From NCBI RefSeq assembly GCF_964340395.1, contig NC_135556.1, positions 26,998,562 through 27,062,561 on the forward strand: a DNA stretch of 64,000 nt. Direction: 5' to 3'. A program made the translations under genes and the position numbers. This DNA comes from Glandiceps talaboti (Eukaryota; Hemichordata; Enteropneusta; Spengelidae). The notes beneath the pieces are model-generated. The model was not told the origin of the DNA and made no database searches. It saw only the letters and a program-made list of their open reading frames with translations. The stretch's first letter is position 1. Each line of letters opens with the position of its first letter. Below are positions 38,901-49,612 of this stretch, piece after piece.

Positions 38901-41900
38901 AGTTGGGTTCATACTTAAAGACTTAAAGTGGTTATATGGATGAAGATTGGTTATTTATTTCATAAAATAATTTCATCATGGCTTCCTACTTGAAAACTCA
39001 ATGTGAAACAGCATAGACCAAGTCTGTGTTTGTAACTCAATACTGTGTAAAAAAAACTCCAAAATGTGTCAAAAGTGTTGCTATTGTATTTTATTCCTAT
39101 GGGATTTACATGCATACAGTGAGATTCAAAAAAGGTGTTTTGTGATGTCTGGGAAAACATATCAATTAGCCTTTCTTCCTTGCGTTCCTCTCAAACTGGT
39201 TTTCAACTGTTGAAGTCTATGAATCATATATGTCATAAAAACCAGTACACTATATATGCATAGCTTTTTAACACTCTTAGAATTATTCATTTATGAAATC
39301 AACTATTTCTGAGTATAAATATCTATTATTAATTGTAAACCCAATACTTACATTTTGTACATCAGCTAGGAAAAATACCTCTTCATCATTTACTTCAATA
39401 CTATCAGGATCAATCCTGTAACAGAACGTAAAACATTAATTACTTACTATAACAGTCTATCAAACTCAAAGGGAGTTATTGTCATGCAAAACAGGGGTAA
39501 TGGGTGAATAATAAACTGAAGTGTTCAGAACTTGGTTTTTACACAGTTAGATAAAAGCAGAACTTACACTCTGCTAAAGACAGATTCTTATCAGAGCTTG
39601 CTCACTACAATAGACAGAGAGACAGGTTCATACAACACAGCTAATACATTGAAACAGACATTCTTACCACCGAGATTTCTTACCACTAATTCTTACCACT
39701 ACTATCTGGCAGACAGACAAACAGACAGACAGACAGGTTCTTATCACATAAATAACACACAACAGAAAACAAGTAAAAGACACATTTATCCCTAATAACT
39801 TTCAGTCTTTGAAATGAAATTTGTCTCACCTTTCTCTGTCCACTATGAGATCTAGAACTGACTGTGGGTTGGGATAATGAGCTATTGGTAATAACTGCAC
39901 CACTAGAAATCCATCTGATGGATTATAGATTTTGACTTCCTCAATCTGTTTATACAAAATAGACAAGAGTAATAACCAACATGTTAATCATATCAACATG
40001 ACCAATGTATATATTTATATAAGTATGTAGAATGAGGTATGCAATTGTGTATGATATTGATAACTCTGAACAGGTAATAGTTGCTATGGTTATCACCATG
40101 AAGAAAACTGTACTCATACTCACAGTTGGAACTATAGTTGTATTTACATCCTTGGTTCATATTGAGTTGTATTAAGGTGTAAGTATATTTACAGTTGTAA
40201 CCATAGTAACCATACTAGGTATTACAATACATATCAACATTGTTCAAATGATTCTACACATCGTTGCGTCAGTACATTTAGGTCATATCTGCCTGTATAA
40301 TTGCATAGCAGATACAAACTTTCTGCACTGATGCGACGACATACACACATTTTCAAGTAAAAATAAATGGCTGTACTTACCGAGTTGTTTCCAATTTGAG
40401 TTAATGGGAACTGAATATGATCTTTTCTTAGTAATGATGGCCACATCAACTGTGCTTCTGCTGGTATACTAAACCCTTTTACTAAATTGGTATTTAATCT
40501 TAAAGTGATGTTAGCACTGAAAAGAAACAATCAAAATATTGTTAGCATGATGATGTATGGACTGGGTCAAAGGTTAAGATGGAATGGGTCAGTGTTCAAG
40601 CTAGAATACATTATATTATTAATTTGTTATTTATTATATGGACTTGGTCGGTCAGAGGACAGAGTACATGGAGTAAAGTTTGTAAGACCTATTGCTGTAT
40701 TTACTGAAACAATTCAGATCTATTTACTGTGTTCTTACGATCAACGTGGCTTTTCACATGCTGCTCCTAAACTCTGGAATTGTTTGCCAACAGAATTTAG
40801 ACTTTGTAACTCTATTGACATTTTAAAACGAAAACTGACGACTCATCTTTTTAAGAAGGCGTATGCCTAGTTTTAATTTGTTTCCTTTCACCTTTTTAGT
40901 TTTGTTCAGCACCTTTGAGCAAACCCTATTTGTTATACTGGCGCTCTATAAATATTATCATTATTGTTATTATTATTATTCCTAGAAGAATTACGAGATG
41001 TATATTGCCAATATTTCGACCACGATAATGAAGCAGATAGCTATGTATTAATCTCATATATCTAAAGATCACAACCATCAACTCTTAATAAGATGGATTA
41101 ACTTCACAAATTTCACATTGTATGATCCACTGGTTCTAAGTTCTCAGTTAATAACTTACATGGCTTGGCCTGTCTGTTGTATTTCATGCCATTGCTGACG
41201 GAATGTCTGATATAACTCAGTGTCTAGATCAACAATGTCTGGTGGTACTGACAAGCTTTGTATCCACAGTTGCCCCTCTGTAACATAAACCAATAGTCAC
41301 ACATTCAGTTCACATATATCTCTACATTGTCAACAATAATGCAAACTGTTGTATAGCTGTGACATCATCAAATTCACCATGAAATATTATATTATATTAT
41401 ATAACAATAATAGCACTGTTAGTTGTTACACACTGTGCTCACAGCAAATAATAATTACCCCTGATAAAGGCCTATAATGGAACAATTCCCCTTCCTCAAC
41501 TCCCTAGTGAGCATACAATCCATTGCAGTCTCTGTAAGCCCATATGATTAATGCATTCACATTCCAACCACTATCCTACCAGGTCCCCATATTATACAGC
41601 TGAGTTGACAGGAATAGTACCGCTCACCACCTTTACCTTTCTATAGACATTGGTGGGTACATTTGATATTGTAAATATTGGTAGCTTAGATTTGATATGT
41701 TTAAGTTTGTATACACTCACCATCTGTTGTGGTAGGTAATCCTACATAGCATGCCTCCTGACAACTCTGTTTAGCATCATAATAAACTCTCCCAACCTGT
41801 AGAGAAAACACACAAAAAAACACTTCATGTTATAAGACAGTGCTAATAAAATGATGACATGTTTTTTTCTCAATGTTCTAAGAAGTATTTATCATATAAA

Positions 41901-44339
41901 GGTTTACGTTACATATTAGATGACTCATATGTGATAATTAAATTGTTTTCTATTTTTCTCACACAATAATAATAGAAATACAGTACAGGACCCAAAGAAC
42001 ATCAATGTTTCTCAGTCAGTGGAATATTTCATTCTCCAACGCTGTTTTCAATGATATTGAAATATTGAGTTTTGTTTAAATAGAGACTTGGGGGCAAGAT
42101 GAAATGCAGAATGGCCAATTATGAGAAGGATTACAGACAATAATTCCAAGTTAGCAAAACCCTCCAGTAATAAATGGATGAACCTAGGAAACACTGAACA
42201 TTTCCAAAGCTTGACTCACCTTTGTTCTTTTCATTGGTTCTAACTCAACATCACTACCATTCTTTTTTCCTGTTTTGAAATAAAATCTATCATCTTGCTT
42301 CTCTGGTCTTATATGTTCCAGTGTCATGGGATGTTTAAAAGAACTGAACATAGTTAAAGTTTGATATACAACCCGCCCCTAAGGAGAACAATAAACAATG
42401 AAATGTTATTGCAGTTATATGTAAATGAATTCTTTGTACGAACTATAAATACATATAACACCTTATCAAGGAATGGCTTAAACCTTTCACGGTCTTTATC
42501 AGCCTGTCTGTGGCAGTTGTTGTCAAACGTAAACTTGCAAAATTACTATTATTGTAAAGTCAATCACTTTAAGAGGGCACTGGCAAAGTAAGCCACTGCA
42601 GGAGGGCACTGGAAAAGTCAGCCCCCGTAGAAGGGCACTGGCAAAGTCAGAAAAGGTCATGAGGGCACTGGCAAAGTCAGCCATGCCATGTCTAGTCAAA
42701 TCCACAGCAAGGTTGTAGCTTGACAATATATCCCTTGCATGGTCATGATAACAAACTATAATTCATCTGACTATATTGTTTCCATGCCCCCAGACATATT
42801 TGTTATCACACACTATGAATTATTATAATACTACTTACAGGAAAGGTAGCTTTGAAACGTATTTGGTCTGGTTTGGCTTGTAAGCATCCATCTGCAGTTC
42901 TCATAATAACTGGAATACTGATGACTTCATATGGTGATTTTAATAACATCTCACTGACAAACTGACCTTCCTCAGGGGGAGCAATCACTTCTATTCTAAA
43001 AACTGCATAGTGAAGAGGTGGCAGCACCAACTATAACAGGATATAGAGACACACAATAATACAAGTCAGATAAACTCATATACACTAAGAATAATACACA
43101 GTACAGTGTTTCTGCTAAGGTTTGGAGAAACCCTAGTAACAGAGAGGAAGAACAGTTTCACCATACAATCTACTACACTTTTGTTTTGAAACTCTGGTAA
43201 AGTGATTGGCGAACTCAGGTAGATTTTACCTATATTTATCACCCTTACCTATATTTATCACCCTTAGCAATAACATTGAAGGAAGCCCAACTATCATGTG
43301 TACTGGGGCAATACACTTGAGAGCACTATCAAAAGTACATTTAGCTGTTTACTGTGTATTATGAGACCAAACACAGACAATGTCAGATAGAAGCTACTAA
43401 GTCATATACACTTAACAAAGTATATAATTACTTTGTACAGTAACATCCTTACTTTAATGATTTACCAATCAAACACTCAGTTTGCTATGATATTCAGAAG
43501 ATTTGAATTTCTTGGAATAAGATCAGTGAACATAGATTTGGAACTAAAACTACTTACAGGGTTAGTGTCAATTTTTGACACGTTATGTTCCTTGGATAGG
43601 TAGGGTCCACTACCTGCCTCTACACCTAACAAATCAACTCTTGTATGGGCCATGTTACATCCCCACTCCAATAATGGTATCTGTAAATACAACAAAGTAA
43701 TGCATATTAAGAATATTTGATATACAAGAACACTATTGGTCTACCAGTGTGCAAAGTATCAACAAACACCACTGACCCTATGGACTGACATGTACATAAT
43801 TTAAATGACCAATCACATAATTCATCTACTAATTTGACTTATCAAGTTCACCATTGTCTGAAAAGTTATTGATCACATATGAGAAAGGATTCAAAGAATG
43901 CCCGACTGAGTCCATCACCACCCTGGTATGTTGTATGTGATGCATTCTCCAGGTATGCAACAGACAACATACAAAACATAAACAATATCTACTGGTACCT
44001 TGTAACAAGAACTTACCTCTATTGGATTTTTATTTATGATTGCAAATGTCATACTTCTGATATCACCAATACCCATGGTACCAAAGTTGATCTGACTCTC
44101 TGCTGAGTGCACAGCATACTGTAAAACAAGTATGATTCAAAATGAGTTAATGAATGAATGAATGAATGAATGAATGAATGAATGAATGAATGAATGAATG
44201 TGTGGGTGTATGTGTGTATGTATGTATGTATGTATGTATGTATGTATGTATGTATGTATGTATGTATGTATGTATGTATGTATGAATGTATGAATGTATG
44301 CATGCATGCATGTATGTATGTATGAACGTACGTACGTAC

Positions 44340-44370
<31 letters not shown>

Positions 44371-46192
44371 TGTATGTATGTATGTATGTATGTATGTATG
44401 TATGTATGTATGTATGTATGTATGAACGTACGTACATATGTATGTATGTATGTATGTATGTACGTACGTACGTACGTACGTATGTATGTATGTATGTATG
44501 TATGTATGTATGTATGTATGTATGTATGTATGTATGTATGTATGTATGTATGTATGTAGGTAGGTAGGTAGGTAGGTAGGTAGGTAGGTAGGTAGGTAGG
44601 TAGGTAGGTAGATAGGTAGGTAGGTAGGTAGGTAGGTAGGTAGGTAGGTAGGTAGGTATGTAATACATATGTATGTATGTACATTATCCATATAGACATT
44701 TGGAATAATTATGGTAAACATTTCTTTGCATGTAGTTGGCTGCCAGGTCTGTGTACGTTATCACCATGAAATATTGAAATACACTGAATGCACATTACCT
44801 TTAATGATCCATTATAACAATGTACAGGAATAGAAAATAACGATGCATTTGTATTTAGCTGTATAGTTGTAGACACAGCTTCTGATGTCTTTGGATCAAA
44901 ACGGAGTTTTAAAGATACATCATTATCTCCAGCTGATATGAAAATAGGACTTAGGTTGTTTTCAATCTGATGGTAAAAAGAGGGACATCAACAATCAGAT
45001 TATCAAAGCTAATAACAGTTCAAAACAGTCCAAGAGAGAATAAGCCCATTTCACAGTAAATTTACAAATGTGGAAACTTTGCAGTGTGCATACTTACAAA
45101 ACACTCTGATCCTTACAGACAAAACACTCTGGTATTTACTGTACTTTACATTGGTACTTGCAGACAAAACTCTCAAATACTTGCTGATAAACATGCCAAT
45201 TCATACATACAATCTGGTACTTGTGGACAAAACACTGTTACATGTACTTACAAACAGAACATTCAGGTAATTCCACACATAACACTTTAGTAGACTTACA
45301 GACAAAACAATTTGGTACTTACAGACAAAACACTTTAGTACTTTTACAAACAAAACAATTTGGTACTTACAGACAAAACTTGGCCGACATCATCTGCTAT
45401 GCTGACATCATAAATAATTAAAGCAAAATCAAAGAGGTTGGTGAGGGTTAGATCTCTCACTGTTGCTTCATACGGTGGTTTGCCTATGTAAAACATACTG
45501 CCGTTTTTGTTGTATCCAAGAGTACTGGAATGAAAAAGATAAGAAATTATTGAAACCCTGTAAATTTTCTTATACTGCTTAGCAAGAGATAATCTGTCAA
45601 TGTAAGAAAGAGTCAATGGACTTTAGAGCATATAAGAATTATGTACAGTCAATACAGAAAATTGAGTATAACATTGCAAAAAGGAGGCATAAGCTCAACT
45701 CACACATAAAGAAATGGGGGAGTTATCTGAAACACGTTGTCCAAGACCCAACATTAAATAGGAAATAGAAAGCTAAGTCTGAGTTTCAGTAATGTTTGTG
45801 TAATATCCAGATATTGTGAAAAAAAAACCTGCGATGTATCTCTTTTTATACTCCAATGAAAATCTTGTTAAATACAAAAAAAAAACTTCTAATATCCTAC
45901 ACAAAGTGTATTCATAAGACAAAATATTTCCCATATCTAATTGATATCAAACACTGTAATGATAACTTCTTGTACCATGACCAAGAGTTCTTATTATACA
46001 TTATTATTATATTATTATTATTATCTTATTATATATAATTATTAGTTCTTATTATTATATATTATATCTTTTAGATACATCTCGAAAGATATCCTCAGCA
46101 AACAAGTAATGTGTATTGTATTTTTGTCTTGTATAGTATTGTATTGTGTTTACTATACCATGCTTTCCACAGCATGTTGTTAAGTAATAAAG

Positions 46193-46225
<33 letters not shown>

Positions 46226-49200
46226 ATAAATAACATTTTGCCTGTTCAGGTCGACAGATAAGATAACATTTTGCCTGTTCATGTCGACAGGCTCTGTCAA
46301 ACTCTCCATTTGCTGGCTTTACTGCTACTAAACATTGTCTCTGTTCCAATGTAACACTGTATTATTATAATAGTATGTTTTAATGATAAACTTTTCAACA
46401 TGAAAACTAACAAATTCCGAGACTTCAGCACAACATGATTAGCTTCAGTCTTGTGGTTCTCTTTCACAAAATCTTAACACTACAAGAGTTTCAAATGGCC
46501 TACCCTTGTAAAACATGTGCTTGATATGGAACCTGTAGACGATAGTTTTTCTCTTTGGATTTAACCACAATTTTTCCAAACCAATGACGAGGACTTGTTG
46601 CTCTTGATGGATGAAAAGTGATATCAGCTACTTTGGCATGTTTTTCTCCAGGTTTTATTACCAATGGTTTAAATCCAATAGTCACTGCTTCGTTGGCCCT
46701 CACCAGTGAAACACTCTGTATAGTAGAGATACAAAACATGTGATTTGCTGTTTGTGTACCAGATAGGAGATATCACAAACTCAATGATATAGCTATCTAC
46801 TCTCGTCAAACACACTGACTGTGTTATATACTATTTCCATGTACTGTCTTTACTAATATTGCTTATTCTTAGAGTGACCCTTTTAGTTTTATCTTTCTCA
46901 CCTCTAAAATGATGGCAAGGTAGGTCAGTTATAAATAAAAAGTTATAAAAAGTAAGTGTATGTTGCATGTTAGTGATTCTTTCAGTTTATAATCATTCTT
47001 TAACATTTCAAGTCATGACTCAGCAATTACATGTAATAAGGACACCATGAACAATTCATTTTATCAAAGGTATTGAGTTTCAACTATAAATGATCATTTT
47101 CATTGAGATACATGTTTGTACGGTCACTATCTTACCATACGTGACATCATGAGTTTCTTTCTAATCCTGCCAGAGACGGCATCAATTTGTGTTATCGTTT
47201 CACTTGATTGAACAAATATAGGGTCGGTCAGGTCATGAGAAAGATAAAATAAAATGGGTCGTCTCTAAGTACTTTAACTACCCTATATGATATACTAATA
47301 CTTTTAATGACTCACTGTACAAATGGATATTAAAATATGTAGTTTTACTTTCATTTTAATAGTGACAGGTATGATCAAATGATATGCAGTTCTATTTTCA
47401 TGTAGTAATATATGCATAATGAAACTATACAGTTTTATGTTCATTTAGTAACATACATGATCAAACTATTTGAAACAGTAACCTAACTTGCGAACACAAA
47501 GAGACTTACCGAAATATGTACAGCCTTTTGACCTGTATTCAACAGATAAAGTTGTAATGTTTTTTCTTCATCTAGAGAACGCAAGGTTCCAAAATCTAAC
47601 ATTTCCAAAGATGAATAAATACCAGGTGCTGAAAAAACCCAGACATAATATGATAATTATAAGTACTGTCAGTGTAGCGTGTATTTTTGGAGGTCAAAGC
47701 TTCAACTTACAATATTATGAATAGTCTAAACTTTAATATTTATGACATTCTAACAACTTTTTCAACATGATAGAACAGTTTGCCAAGTTTTCAGACAGCA
47801 GAGAATCCAAGATAAAGTTGTTTGACTATCCATATCTTAAGTTTATAATCATACTGGAGTTTTATCAATGCTGGTTATTGGTGTATGGTTCATTTCTTAT
47901 TGTGAGTACTAACCTGCTGATACTTCGACTTCAACTGGGAGAATCACAAACTCTTCCATTTCTTCCTCAGACTGATTAGTTTTTATTCTTATAAAGGCAG
48001 TATGGTTACTCTCTACACGTCCCACAAAACTGGCTCTCATCACCGACTTGGTTTGAAAAGGTGGAATTTCCTGTAACATAAAAAATATGACACAATGAGA
48101 GAATGTACTTACACAATATCAAGCCATACGTATGTATGACCTATACATGACCCACGGTGAGTGTTCTTATACTATATCAAGCCATGCGTGTATATGAACT
48201 ATATATGACCCACAGTGAGACAGTGTTCTTACACAATATGACCTGTATATGACCCTCAAATGCCTTCTTTCAACTACACAATTTATATTTAACAATGACA
48301 TCAATGTTGATTACATCAGCTTAAGAAAATCTTATCAAATCCAGGTCACATACATAGACACACACAGATTCACAGTCACGTCATAGACACACATATGTAG
48401 CAATAAGGTCTAGTTGAGGCAGTCGACACAGACACAGACAAACAGACAAACACACTTCAGGCAATACAGTCTGGTTGAGGCAGAGTTGACACAGAGACAG
48501 AGACAGACATACATACATACATACATACATACATACATACATACATACATACATACATACATACATACATACATACATACATACATACATACATACATAC
48601 ATACATACATACATACATACATACATACATACATACATACATACATACATACATACATACATACATACATACATACAGACATACACACACACACAGACAG
48701 ACATACACACATGTAGCAATAACACCTTGTCAATAAAACTCACCCAAAAAGACTGTGAAGCCTCTCTTTCACCAGTTGGTAACTCTAGATGTAAATCACC
48801 ACCACTGGAATAGATCTCTTTTACCTGTGTATGACAATTAAACATACATTTTTTAAATCACAGTATATCACATGTAATTGTGTGTAGTGTAGTGTAGTGT
48901 AGTGTAGTGTAGTGTAGTGTAGTGTAGTGTAGTATAGTGAAGTGTAGTGTAGCGTAGCATAGCATAGCATAGCAATCATAGCATAGCATAGCAATCATAG
49001 CATAGCATAGCATAGCAATCATAGCATAGCATATCTGTGCATTTGTATTGTAATCTCTACAGAACAACTAACATTGGAGTGCACGTATGACCAATTAAAG
49101 TACAGTGGTTCATTTGATTCATGCATAGCTCAGAAAGTTGTATATATATACATACTACATACAAACTTTTCTACCTGTTCACTGAGTCAGAACTATCTAT

Positions 49201-49542
49201 CATACCATACATGTGTACATACACACATACATGAATTCAATTACTCAGATTTGGCATCCAACATGGTACAGGGAAAGTAATTCCAAATCATTGCCAAGGC
49301 TTGTACACTGGCTGCACACATAAAAGGACCCCCCCCCCACACACACACACAAACACATAAAAGCACACCTCCACAAACATAAAAGCACACCTCCACACAC
49401 ATAAAAGCACACATCCTCCCCACATACAAGCATACCCCACACATAAAAGCACATACCCCCACACATACATAAAGACTCCCACAGACACACACACACACAC
49501 ACAAAGTATGTGCACATGCAAACACTCACACACAAACTAACC

Positions 49543-49612
<70 letters not shown>

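Noticed and set aside
44049-44721. Open frames of up to 216 codons on the minus strand
   Set aside because: They are translations of tetranucleotide repeats (YIHT/YLPT periodic peptides) in several phases at once.
48381-48845. 154-codon minus-strand frame and its partners
   Set aside because: Only the first 27 codons are TMEM131 exon 5; the rest is (ATAC)n read-through past a donor.
49241-49535. Three overlapping cysteine-rich minus-strand frames
   Set aside because: They translate the CA-rich repeat and are open in all phases because the repeat lacks stops.
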